Source: Isoetes taiwanensis
Taxonomy: Eukaryota > Streptophyta > Lycopodiopsida > Isoetales > Isoetaceae
Assembly (NCBI GenBank): GCA_021234155.1
Contig: JAJEKV010000021.1
Location: forward strand, 20,797,498 to 20,861,497
Direction: 5' to 3'
Length of the DNA stretch: 64,000 bases
The notes under the pieces are model-generated. The model made no database searches. It was not told where the DNA came from and was given only the letters and a program-made list of their open reading frames with translations. Below are positions 43,960-54,744 of this stretch, piece by piece (the first letter of the stretch is position 1; each line of letters opens with the position of its first letter). A program made the translations under genes and the position numbers.

Positions 43960-45520
43960 TGGCAAGCAGGTAACAAATGTGTTCTAGTTATTGTGACTGG
44001 CTATTGCCTTGGTTGCCATATATGTTTTCTGATCCCTTGCCAAAATTGTTTTCTCCCAAAGTTTTGTTGTTAAAATTTGTTGTATCCGTTGTTCGATGCA
44101 TCTGAGCTAGCATGACTGATCTATGCTGTTAAGCTGTGCATACCATTGTCCTTATGGTTCTTACAGGTCCGAAGAATCCAAGAAGATATGCTGGAAGAAC
44201 GTGCATATTTTGGAGCTTATCTACATGCTAGCTAAGGCGATGATTTGTGGAATTTGTACAATGTAATTTTGCTGTGAGAAACATCTAGGCTTCTATTTAG
44301 GAAAACAGAATTATTTGCTAGATTAGTAGTTATTGTGACCCGTTATTGCCTGGCCTTAGGGGTATTAAACTAGGTGCTTGTGACATGCATCTATCTTGCA
44401 AGTTTGAATTAAACGCATGCCTTGGTTGCCATATATATTTTCACATATTCTGAAGCTTGCCTCCATGATGCTATTATTCGGATTATTTATGCAATGCGAT
44501 TTTGGTGGAAATAGTCGTTGGACTTCCATGCAGGGTAATATGCTGCTAAGCTGTGCATATTCTGAAGCTTGCCTCCATGATGTTATTTAAAGTGATCATT
44601 CGGATAATTTACGCAATGCGATTTTGCTGGAAATAGCCTTCGGACTTCCATACAGGGTAATATTCTTGAAATGGCCTCCGTGACATGCATCTACCTTGCA
44701 GCTTTGTTGCTAGAGTGCGCATCTTTGGATCTCCAGGTGGAACTAAACCCAGCCTTGCATTACCATCCTTTGTGAGATCTAACTAGGCTAGTATGTTTAG
44801 TCTTGGATTTTAAATCTTTCGAATTGCTTTAACAATGCATATACTAGTAGAGAGATGCTATAATCTACACTAGAGTCTTGTTTATACTGTGAGACCTGTG
44901 ACATAGTTGGATAAACTAGTTGCTTTGCCTTGCAGGGACATGCTGTTGTAGATTACTAGATAGGTGAAGATAGTATTCTTTGTAACTTATAGAGGGTTTG
45001 GTATGAAATTAAGTTGTGTAGCTTGCTTGCACACTGTTTAATGTGATGGTTTGATTTATTGCAGGGGAACAGTCTGGGAATGGTTGCATGGATAGCTCTG
45101 GGAATGTTTGCATGGAGAGCTGGTGCTAGGATGTGCATATTGTGGAACTTGCTTGCTTGCTTGCTACGGTAATGATTTGGAATTTATGGAGGTGATGCAG
45201 TTGAATAAACTAGGTGTTGTCTCCCACGGTCATGCATGTTTCTTGAGCTCAGACTTTTCTTCTGACATGCATTACTACATGGGCGAAGATATTGTTCTTT
45301 GTAACTTATCCAGGGTTTGAGATCAAATTGAAATGCATCTAAGTTGGCAAATTTAGGGTGACTAGTTATTGTTGGACTCATTTTCCCTGTGGTCATGCAT
45401 GTTATTTGGGGATAGACTTTAGTTATTGGAGCCCCACATGGAGAGATGCTGCTGAGCGTTGCATATTCTGCAACTTATGCCCCGTTACATCTAAAATAAA
45501 TCTCTTTGGATCGTTACTTG
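43960..45520 (+). repeat. Decayed nested tandem repeats
   Basis: TTCTGAAGCTTGCCTCCATGATG recurs 112 bp apart (44449, 44561) with matching GGAAATAG-C-TTGGACTTCCAT-CAGGGTAATAT parts. TGTAACTTAT-(G/C)AGGGTTTG-(G/A)AT blocks recur at about 44980 and 45299. GT(G/C)ATGCATGTTTCTTG/TTATTTGG variants recur near 45228 and 45393. Units of about 110 and 320 bp overlap, so several rounds of duplication occurred. Confidence 0.65.
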
Positions 45521-45996
45521 CACTTGCATCACAAGAACAATATAATTCCGAATAATAAACCCTATACAACAACTAGATCTCCTAGCGGCGACCCACCTAT
45601 TTACTCAATGATCGAATTTCTAGGATCATAAATAATTACCTTCGGTTTTCTGAGTATAATCGTGGAATTTTTACAGCCATGAATAGTCACTTTAGGTTAT
45701 TTAATACTAATAAACAACCTTCACTATAACCATGAACCATAAAAAACGTCTTAATGTACACTCTTTTGGCCCACTTACATTTCTTCCTTCCTTCCTTCCA
45801 TTTGCATCATGAAACTTGAAGAAACATTAATGATAGACAAACAACCACCCACTCCACTATTCTCACACATTATTATAGATAGAACAAATATACTTAATAA
45901 ACCATGAACTCTTCTCACATGCTCTCTTACCAACCCAATGGTGCTTGAATTCCATGGATAAATTTCATATAAAACTAATCGCAGCCCTTCCCACAT

Positions 45997-46078
45997 CGAC
46001 ATGCAACAATCGTAACTAACACATCAACATGCAACAATTATAACTACCACATCAACATGCAACAACTATCACTTCATT
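45997..46078 (+). repeat. 28-bp tandem repeat, three copies
   Basis: ATGCAACAAT starts at 46001, 46029 and (ATGCAACAAC) 46057. Each is followed by a CGTAACTAACACATCAAC-type stretch. The period is exactly 28 bp. Confidence 0.9.
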
Positions 46079-46330
46079 CTAATGCACAAATTCTTACAAC
46101 CTTCATAAAATCTAAGAAAATCTTACAAAATCTAAAAGAATGTAAGCGAACCTAAAGGTATCTTATAAAATTTAAGAGAATCTAAGTCAATCTATGGGAA
46201 TATACATAATATCTTGGAGAACCTAAGGGAATTCAGGGAAGCCTTCATGGAATCTTGCTAAGTCTCATAAAATCACATAGAATCTTGGAGAATCTAGAGG
46301 CTTCTTGGGATAATTTTTGGAAATATAGGG
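46079..46330 (+). repeat. Degenerate AATCTAAGR minisatellite
   Basis: Over about 250 bp, words of the form AAAATCTAAGAAAATCTTA, GAATCTAAG, GAACCTAAGGGAA and GAATCTTGGAGAATCTA recur every 9-11 bp with substitutions. An old minisatellite. Confidence 0.7.
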
Positions 46331-46844
46331 TAATTCTACCCTATATGTCCAACTGCATCCTACTCCAACAACACCTCAACACATAAGCAGAACTTAGTAA
46401 TGCAAATGCGAACCATCACCTTCACAAAATGTGAATGTTTTAAAATAGCAATTTCGATTCAAACACTCTATTGTCTACAACTACAACTTAAGCCACTTCA
46501 CTCTCCAGCCATGGAGGGCAACCCTCCGTGCGCAGCACCTTGTTTTCTTTGTGGTCTTGTTGTTGTTTTTTCTTTTTTTTTCCCTAAAATAGGTCAGGCT
46601 CAGTCCACAGAACAAGGCGCTCACTATCATCACGCCCCTTGGTCGGGGGGGCAATAGGCGAGGGCCTAATTATGGCCTTTGCCCAGACCTAACTACAAAA
46701 AAACAACAAAAACTAACTATTTTTTGCCTAAAAACTAAGAAAAACGAAAAAATAAAATAAAATTGTGGGATTGGTTGGAAGGTTGGGTACAGAAGAATAC
46801 CTTCTTGCGGCGGAAAACTAAAAAACCGTGCCAAAATAAATAAA

Positions 46845-47130
46845 AAAACTTTCGCATATGCAGTTTGTTAAGTTTCGCGCACGCGAAAAGATTTTCGCAT
46901 ACCCAAAACATTAGAAAGCGAGTATGTGAAACTTTCAAAGATTTCGCGTACTCGCAAAAGCGAATACGCGAAAACAGTTTCGCATACGCAAATCACATAA
47001 AAAAGCGTACGTGAAATTCGAATTTAAATTTTGCGCCGCAGTTTAGCTATATTTGCATATGCGAAATTCTTTTCGCGTATGCCATCCACGAGGTTCTGCG
47101 TACGTGAATTTTGTTTTTGCGGGCGGCGAG
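46845..47130. repeat. Array of CGCRTAYG palindromes
   Basis: About eleven variants of TTTCGCRTAYGCGAAA lie in 280 bp, for example TTTCGCGCACGCGAAAA, CGAATACGCGAAAA, TTTCGCATACGCAAAT, AAGCGTACGTGAAAT, TTTGCATATGCGAAAT and TTTTCGCGTATGCC. Each core is its own approximate reverse complement. CpG is strongly enriched compared with flanking DNA. Confidence 0.8.
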
Positions 47131-47866
47131 AGAAAAATACATGAAATACGTTTTTTTCAAAAAAAATACTTGATTTTTGACTTTATATGTCAGGAATTTA
47201 GATTCCATATATACAGAACCTATCCCTGACCCGAATTAGCAATTCTCGTAACTACGTGCTAGGCATGATTTGTATTTCCAAGTCAAGCATACATATCAGA
47301 GGCTTGCAAAGAATGTGGTATGTTTTAGGAATGATCAGATGAGCATGACTATATAAATAATAAGAGGGTATAGGTTTTAGAAATGAAATGCATATTTTTG
47401 TGAGTTTCACCTCATCAATGCTGCATTTTCATAAAGACCATGGGCTTCTGCACTAAAACTGGCTTCTTATTCATGGACTAGTTTATTTCATTTGCACGTA
47501 AATGGCTTGAAAATACCAAAGTGGCTTGAAAAATAGAATGTCTGTACTAGAAACGAGTAGTAGGACAACGCTGCAGAAGCGTTTTGCCATCGCTCATCGC
47601 CGTTCCAAGGCTCGAACTATTTATCAAAAATGAAGTCCACCTTTATTATAAAGCATAAACAATAGATTCTACCTGCAACATGTATCGCGTTACAAACTAA
47701 TAGTTTCTGGCATAAAGGTACTACCGACTAATAGAAACTAATCTTAATGCTTCATAATGCATTTGAAAATTGTATTTGCTGTAGTAAAATGATTGTTCTG
47801 ACTTTGTTATTTCTAAATAATGACATGTTTATGATTTATGTTCATCTTTGTGCTTTTTTTTGGCAG

Positions 47867-48443
47867 ACCTTGAGTTTTGATTTGGTTAGGGATTTTCACC
47901 CCGAATTCTATTCTGATGGGTATGTATATCTGCAAATAGACATTTTTTCATATCAATAGAAAAATTGGTAATACCTTCAATTGAAAAACATAATAATAGA
48001 GATCTTGAACCTTTTTAGGACCCATAGGCGATTGGTCCCTGAACCATTTATGGAAGGCTATGAAACAAGGTAGCTGGGGTCACTTAAGGGAAGAAGTTTG
48101 CCCCAAATTTTTGTGGGGATCAGCTCTTACAGAATTTGGGGCTTTAAGAATTAAAGTGGTCAATGGTATACGCAATTATTTCTGAACACCATCAAAGCAG
48201 CCAGTTCGACCTAAACAGGCAAATATCATTGACAGGAAACATTCCGATTATCTAACTGCTTTACCTTGCAGTTAGACAATCGTTCTGGTCAGAATAAAAA
48301 TAGATACTTGTTTTCATATCTTTCGTATTTGTTTGGCTAGGCGTATTGGACCAAATGCAACTTGGGTTCTTGATGGTCGGGATACACATGATGATATCGA
48401 TGATGCTCTTTTTGGATATTACTCCTCCCTGATGATGCACTAA
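47867..48443 (+). CDS. Last three exons of an unrecognised gene
   Basis: Exon 47867-47919 (after TTTTTTTTGGCAG) reads TLSFDLVRDFHPEFYSD and ends GATGG|GTATGT. Exon 48019-48069 (after CTTTTTAG) reads THRRLVPEPFMEGYET and ends ACAAG|GTAGCT. Exon 48341-48443 (after TTTGGCTAG) reads RIGPNATWVLDGRDTHDDID, then DALFGYYSSLMMH, and a stop. Both splice junctions keep the frame (2 nt + 1 nt), with no stop inside. This strongly suggests a genuine gene end or a well-preserved fragment. The 5' part was not identified. I do not recognise the family. Confidence 0.55.
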
Positions 48444-48793
48444 TCAGCCCTAAGCTAATGCAGTTGTTTCGAAGTGCAGCTCTAAGGCACCTAACTGAAG
48501 CTCATGATTGTAAAGCATTGTAAAAGAATACATTCCAGATAAGTCCAGACATTTAATTTGTTATTTAGAGCCTTTCTTGTTCAAGTTCTGCATGATGGAT
48601 TGCAACTCATGTATTACAAGTTGAGGTCAGGACATTGATAATGGTTGTCAGAAAATAGAATCAGAATGTTAAAAGAAGATGATAGAGGCTTCCCTACGAT
48701 CCCAGAAAAGCTATTCAATTACATAGTAGTATAAATATATAGCCGCTTTGAGATTGTCTATTATCAAATACATGATGCAGATATTTTAAGGGT

Positions 48794-49108
48794 AAATGTC
48801 ACAACGTCAAGCTGTCTTTTTTCTTCCTCCTTGGAGGCCCCAGTTGTATTAACTGCTTCATCTCTTGCTTCCATGGAACAAATTAAAAATCCTAAATATG
48901 AATGTCCTCCAAACCCTAGTATTGGTCCCAGGATACCTTAATTGCCTTTAAATTAGAGCTTCTATGAGTACAAGGCTTTGGATTGACAAGAAAATCTCAA
49001 GAGAATCTCAATGTTCTGCACTTTTCAGTTTGTTATAATGATAGCACTGAATTGCATGACTGTAGACACAGTACGCCTTGCTCTTCTAGACATGTTATAA
49101 CTCATCTA
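48794..49108 (-). repeat. Segmental duplication, copy 1, left part
   Basis: It aligns without gaps to 56946-57260 (constant offset 8152). It contains, on the minus strand, the start (ATG at 48874-48872) and upstream region of the unknown gene whose longer copy lies at 56431-57026. Its continuation after the copia insertion is 53829-53975. Confidence 0.95.
49104..49108 (+). repeat. Target-site duplication, left (ATCTA)
   Basis: ATCTA precedes the 5' LTR and is repeated at 53829-53833 after the 3' LTR. The uninterrupted sequence at 57256-57260 has ATCTA once. Confidence 0.95.
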
Positions 49109-49377
49109 TGTTGCAGATCCAAACAAAGATCACCATGATGTCAGTGACAGGCAGAATCTCGGGTAGTTGCACCAATTCCCGGGGTTATGGGGCATAACAA
49201 ACTTTCCTGTTTTAGTAGTAGACGTTCACTATCTGCCCTATATAAACAGATAGAGAACCGTAGCTTAGACATGCTTTTCTACAAGCTTCCTTTGTGCATC
49301 TGCCGTGTTTCTCCACAGCAGACCTCTTGTTCTTGTTTCTTCATCAATAGACAATTCTATTTCTTCGTTGTTTCACA
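49109..49377 (+). repeat. 5' LTR (269 bp)
   Basis: Starts TGTTGCAGATCC, ends TTGTTTCACA. A TATATAAA box at 49239-49246 lies mid-LTR and is the likely promoter. It holds 17 bp after AAAGATCAC that the 3' LTR lacks. Confidence 0.95.
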
Positions 49378-49392
49378 GGTTATGGGCCCACT
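49378..49392 (+). promoter_or_regulatory. Primer-binding site matching the initiator tRNA-Met anticodon arm
   Basis: GGTTATGGGCCCACT begins directly after the LTR. Its reverse complement, GTGGGCCCATAACC, is the anticodon arm of plant initiator tRNA-Met and not its 3' CCA end. Drosophila copia is known to be primed by such an internal tRNA-Met fragment. Confidence 0.8.
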
Positions 49393-49515
49393 CCCCATCT
49401 AATCCGCTTAAGCCGACACTATTCTTGCAGTTCCGTTCCTCCTCCGTTCATAATTTCCTTTCACTATCCATTCTTCTCAGTCATTCTCAATTTCTCAATT
49501 CCTCTTGAAAAAAAC

Positions 49516-52500
49516 ATGGAGTCCGTTTTCAACACTGCTTCTTCTAAATGGCGATTGATGCCCCGATTTGATGGGAAGGATTATCAGATGTGGAGGTGGA
49601 GACTCAGAATGATCCTGGAAGATAAGGATCTTTGGGAGATTACCTCAGCACCTCACATCGATGATGCACCTGCTGCAGCTGGCAACATTGAGATTGTTCT
49701 CAATGATGAGAACCCTGGTCTCCTTGAAAAAGATCGAAAGGCTAGACTGGCAATCTGCACTAGCCTAGGCGATACTCCTGCACGATTGGTCAAGGGAGCC
49801 AACAGTGCTCAATCACTATGCTTCAAAGACAGCCGGAAACCGCCTTGCCCTGCGCAAGGCTCTGTATGATCTTCACCTCTCTGAAGGAGGAGACGTCACC
49901 AGTCACATATGCCGCATGAAATCCATGCTTGACGATTTGGATGCAACTGGGGTCTTGATCACGAATGATGAAAAAGTCTGCCTTCTACTTAATAGTCTTC
50001 CTGCATCCTATGAAGGTTTTATCATTAATCTGGAAGGTCGTCTCTCTGATTATTCTTTTGAGGCCACAATTGATCGTATACAAGCTGAAGCTCTGCGACA
50101 AGGGAAATCCAAATCCATCTCTGATGCTGTCATGGTTGCTGATGCCAAGCCACCACGTCGACCAAAGCTGGACCGCAGTACTGTCACTTGCCATCGCTGC
50201 CAACGCACCGGGCATTTTGCAAAGGAATGCACTGCTCCAGCACCTGTTCCGAAGCGTCCTACTCCTGTGGAGCATAACAATATTGTTCAAGAAACTGATG
50301 CTGTGCCTGAACACAATGCCCTGGTTCAAGATTTCAGTGAATTGCCTCCTCTTCTTGAAACGCCTCCTTTTGCCATTGAGTTCCTTTTCTCTGTACAAGA
50401 TCATTCCAATCACACCCGTGACTATGCTTGGTATCTTGATTCTGGAGCCACTTGCCATATGTCTCCATTCCGCCATTTCTTCCATAATTATACCCCCCTT
50501 GCTTCTGCTCACTCAGTCCTTATGGGCAACAACAGTCTTCAACATGGAATTGCCACTGGCACTGTCATGCTCCAGCTTCCTAGTGGCTCAAGGGAATTCG
50601 AGAGGTGCTTCATGTGCCAGGTCTGCACAAGCAACTTATCTCTGTCAGCAAACTGACCTCCAGTGGTTTTCAGGTATCCTTTCAGTCTGATCATTGCACC
50701 ATTAGTGATTCCCGCAACATTCCAGTTATTCGTGGTACACGCATTGGTAATCTTTATCGTCTTTGCGTCTATTCTCCCACTGATCATGCTTCTCTTGTGC
50801 AAACTTTTTCTCCCAAATATGATCCTGATCTTTGGCACCTCCGTCTTAACCATGCAGCACATTCTAGACTTCAGATTCTGGCTTCCAAAGGGCTCTTTCC
50901 ATCTCCGCCTCCACTCAAGACTCCTTGCACTACATGTCTGCAAGCCAAATCCACCCGTTCTTCATTTCCTCCCTCATCTAGTCGTGCTTCCAGACTTCTC
51001 CAACTGGTTCATAGTGATTTATGCGGGCCTTTTTCAGTGCCCACCTTTACTGGCTCTCGCTACATGCTCATATTTTTAGATGACCATAGCCGAAAACTTT
51101 TCCTCTATCTTTTATGTTCCAAAAGTGAGACTTTTTCCAAATTTATCCACTTCCACACCTCTGCAGAGCGTATCACAGGGACTCAGCTGGTCACACTTCG
51201 CACAGATGGCGGGGGAGAATACATATCCAAAGCTTTTCATGAATATTGTTCCTCACATGGCATTACTCATGAGTTTACTGTTACAGCTACCCCAGAGCAG
51301 AACGGACGAGCGGAACGAGCTAATCGGTCCATCCTGGAAATGATTCGCAGCCTCTTGTTCACCATGAATGTACCCCTTGCTTTTTGGGGTGAAGCAGCAG
51401 CCTACCGCCATTTATCTGCTTAATCATCTTCCCCATCGTAGTCTCCAGCAACAAGTGCCAGAAGAGATTTGGTCTGGTCAGCCCATTACTCTCAATCATC
51501 TGAAGGTCTTTGGATGCCAAGCCTTTGTTCATCTCCCACATCCTTCCTCTAAGCTAGCTCCCAAAGCTATTCCATGCATGTTTCTTGGTTATTCATTGAC
51601 CAGCAAAGCCTATCACCTGTATGATCTGGCTAAGCACAAACTGATCATCAGCTGCCATGTGAAATTTCAAGAAACTGTTCCTTGCCATCATGTTTCTCTC
51701 CTGATCTTGTCTTACTGGAATTTCCTGCTCCTTCCACCTCTGATACATCAAACTCTACTACTTTCATCCCTGATACTCCACCTTCTCCTCCTCCCACTTC
51801 TGATCCACATTCCCCCTCCAATTCTCCATCTCCCCCTTCTCCGCTTGATTCTCCCATCCCTTGCATACTCTCCTCTCCCGTCATGCAGACTCTTGGCATT
51901 CCACCTCCACGCCCCATTCGCACACGCCGCGCCCCTGTATGGGCCTCTGATTATTCTTTTTTCTCTGAAACACTTCCCAGTGAACCTCTCTCCTATTCTC
52001 AGGCCATCCAGGGACCATTCAAGCACGAATGGCAACGTGCCATGGAAGAAGAAATTGACTCCATCAAATCAGCCCACACTTGGACTCTAGTTTCTCGTCC
52101 TGCCCATCGGCCTGTCGTTTCGTCCAAGTGGGTCTACAAACTCAAGTACAACACTAATGGCTCAGTTGCTCGCTTCAAAGCCCGCCTAGTAGCTAGAGGC
52201 TTCAATCAAGTCGAAGGAATTGATTTCGAGGAAACCTATGCACCCGTTGCTCGCATGGCCTCCATTCGCACCATTCTTGCTCATGTTGCCAAAAATCATT
52301 ACTTCATCCATCAAATGGACGTACACAATGCATTTCTCAATGGTGACTTGCATGAAGAGGTATATCTGGAGCAGCCCCAAGGTTTTCAATCCTCTGACCC
52401 CTCTGAAGTTTGCAGATTACATAAGGCTCTTTACGGTCTACGCCAAGCTTCCCGGTCATGGTATACTCGCTTGGATCAAACTCTGATCACTCTTGGCTTC

Positions 52501-53576
52501 TCCCGCAATCACGCAAATCCCAGTGTCTACTACAAGCTCAAACCATCCTTTCTTATAATTCTTTGCTACGTTGATGACCTGCTCCTCATTGCAGCCTCCT
52601 CCTCTGATCTTGACTCTGTTAAGACTCAACTACAGGCATCCTTCCGCATGAAGGACCTTGGCAGCCTCCATTACTTCCTTGGCCTTGAGGCTTTCTATGA
52701 TCAAACTGATGGAAAACTTTACCTCCATCAATCCAAATACATATCTGACATCCTTGCCAAGGCCAATCTCAGCTCTTGTAATCCAGTCTCCACTCCTCTT
52801 GAATTCGGCCTCTCTCTCATGCCCAATGATCCTCCATGCACTCCTCAGTTTCAAACTCTCAAAGATCACTACCGTACTCTCCTCGGCATGCTTAACTTCG
52901 CTGCTATATCTACCAGACCAGACCTTGCTCTACCTCTATGCAAATTGAGCCAATTCTTTAATGATCCACGCAATTCCCACTGTGCTTCCCTCAAACGAGT
53001 CCTCCGCTATCTCGCCGGTACTATTTCCCATGGGCTCTACTACTATGCTGATCATTCTTCCGCCACCATTCAAGGCTACTGTGATGCTGATTGGGCAGCT
53101 GATCACCATGATCGAAAGTCTGTCTCCGGATATGTTTTCACCCTTGCAGGCGGCGCTATCAGCTGGAGCAGTTCTAAGCAAAGTTGCATTTCACTTTCCA
53201 GCACTGAAGCTGAATACGTAGCTATGTCCCACGCCACCAAAGAAGCCATATGGCTACAGAGACTTTGCACAGACCTGCACTTTCCCAATCCTATTCCCAT
53301 CACCCTTCATGTTGACAATCAAGGGGCCATGGCTATTGCTCGAAACCCAGTTCTTCATCGCCGCATCAAACATATTGATATTCAGTATCACTTTGTTCGC
53401 AACCTCGTACACGCTTGCACTATCAATCTCCAATACTCTCCCACAGATGACAATCCAGTTGATATGTTCACCAAGGCATTAGCTCGAGTCAAACATTCCA
53501 AGTTCACTCAAGTCATTGGCATGACTGATTTCAGTGGGGGTCCAGATCGAGATTCTTCTGTGTCACTGAGTGGGGG
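49516..53576 (+). pseudogene. copia gag-pol, broken by several frameshifts
   Basis: Gag starts at ATG 49516 (WRLMPRFDGKDYQMWRWRLR). The frame changes near 49800. A CCHC zinc knuckle, CHRCQRTGHFAKEC, lies at 50189-50230, and the protease motif DSGATCHM starts at 50438. After a change near 50600-50650 come the H...H...C-x2-C integrase finger (LWHLRLNHAAHS, CTTCLQAK) and the DDE residues (HSDLCGP, RTDGGGEY, EQNGRAER). Frame changes near 51400 and 51670 follow. The long last frame holds RT (KARLVARGFNQVEG, QMDVHNAFLNGDL, catalytic YVDD at 52567-52578) and RNase H (YCDADWAADH, SSTEAEYVA). This last frame has no stop before the 3' LTR: it reads through the LTR and ends in flanking DNA at 53850. Confidence 0.95.
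53568..53576 (+). promoter_or_regulatory. Polypurine tract
   Basis: GAGTGGGGG immediately precedes the 3' LTR, the expected position of the plus-strand primer. A T interrupts the purines. Confidence 0.75.
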
Positions 53577-53828
53577 TGTTGCAGATCCAAACAAAGATCA
53601 CCCAGAATCTCGGGTAGTTGCACCACTTCCCGGGGTTATGAGGCATAACAAACTTTCCTGTTTTAGTAGTAGACGTTCACTATCTGTCCTATATAAACAG
53701 ATAGAGAACCTTAGCTTAGACATGCTTTTCTGCAAGCTTCCTTCGTGCATCTGCCGTGTTTCTCCACAGCAGACCTCTTGTTCTTGTTTCTTCATCAATA
53801 GACAATTCTATTTCTTCGTTGTTTCACA
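53577..53828 (+). repeat. 3' LTR (252 bp)
   Basis: TGTTGCAGATCC to TTGTTTCACA. Matches the 5' LTR apart from six substitutions and the missing 17 bp. TATATAAA at 53690-53697. Followed by ATCTA. Confidence 0.95.
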
Positions 53829-53975
53829 ATCTACATATTTGACCAGTTGAAATAGTCGTCCCACAGCCATATACTCAAAGCTCTGAAGAGCTTTACATTT
53901 TATGCCGCGATGATAAAGAACTGTCCTGCATGTGATTGCCTAAGACTGGTAACACGCATTTTATAGCATAGACTA
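53829..53975 (-). repeat. Segmental duplication, copy 1, right part
   Basis: It aligns to 57256-57405 (offset 3427 at its start) through CATATTTGACCAGTTGAAA, CCACAGCCATATACTC and GTCCTGCATGTGATTGC. Similarity fades after ACACGCATTTTATAG. Confidence 0.95.
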
Positions 53976-54164
53976 TCTATCTCTACACATGGCATGCCTC
54001 CAAATGAAATGAAACTATGCACCAAACATCGATATAGAAATGAAACTATGCATCAAGGTGCAATTGAGACCAACCTGGAAATATTGGACTGCCTCCAATT
54101 CATAGTTATATTGATGGCTAGATAAGGCTAGATAGTTCTTGGCCATGCAAGGCTGGAGATGCAT

Positions 54165-54242
54165 CATTCCAGTGAACTGCTGATCTGTAAACAGAGTAAG
54201 TGTTATCATTCCGGTGAACTGCTGATCTGTAAACAGAGTAAG
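54165..54242 (+). repeat. 42-bp tandem duplication
   Basis: GTGAACTGCTGATCTGTAAA, then CAGAGTAAG, preceded by CATTCC(A/G), is present twice with a period of 42 bp (54172 and 54214). Near identity implies recent origin. Confidence 0.95.
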
Positions 54243-54280
54243 GTAAACCCAATGTTTACCTTGTCATTTAGTATGAAGAC

Positions 54281-54478
54281 CTACGAAACATCCATGGATT
54301 TATTCAAACAATAGAGTATTTCATAATTGCATGCGGGTTTTCTTTCCCAAAAGGCATTTGAATGGATTTGTTCATACCAGTCCTTGGATGCCACAGAGAA
54401 ACGAGCCAAATCCGAAGGCTTGTCTAGCAGAAGCACCGTGTCAGATCTGGTGTGGAAGCAGGATGTGCGACTAAGCAA
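54281..54478 (-). pseudogene. F-box domain fragment
   Basis: The minus strand reads VLLLDKPSDLARFSVASKDW, then YEQIHSNAFWERK. This is the second half of an F-box: a leucine-rich turn, SDLAR helix, S..W and the SNAFWE ending typical of several plant F-box proteins, which recruit substrates to SCF ubiquitin ligases. The first leucine-proline part is poorly kept and no downstream substrate domain was found. It is a partial gene or first-exon relic. The frame ends shortly after, at 54281. Confidence 0.6.
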
Positions 54479-54744
54479 AAGTTGGAGATGGTTGTTACAA
54501 GTCCATATCTACGTAGTCTTGTGCAAAATAAAAAGAGAGGGGAAGAAAAGAAAAATTGAGAGCGCAAGAATAAAGAGAAAGAGGGCACATCAAAGTTTAG
54601 GAAGGATGTTCTTTTATCGTTTTTTTAGGTGTGTCGAGAAGGAGCTATGTAGTCTTGCTTCTTTAGGAGTTTCAAGTTGTTCGTTTTGCTATACTATAAT
54701 CAAATTTATGTCTATATGTTTTCATCAATTTCCATTATGTTGAC

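Larger units (their letters stand above)
49109..53828 (+). mobile_element. Ty1/copia LTR retrotransposon, full-length but frameshifted
   Basis: A 4,720-bp element bounded by TG...CA long terminal repeats and a 5-bp ATCTA target duplication. Domain order is gag, protease, integrase, reverse transcriptase, RNase H, which defines copia. The LTRs differ by six substitutions over about 252 bp plus one 17-bp indel (about 2.4 percent), so it is old enough to have decayed but not ancient. At least four frame changes make it non-autonomous. It inserted into a copy of a segmental duplication, upstream of the partial gene at 48794-48874. Its size and short LTRs fit an Ale-like lineage; this is a guess. 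Confidence 0.97.

Noticed and set aside
49985-52035. Antisense frames of 66-175 codons inside the copia element
   Set aside because: They are shadows of gag-pol coding sequence on the other strand.
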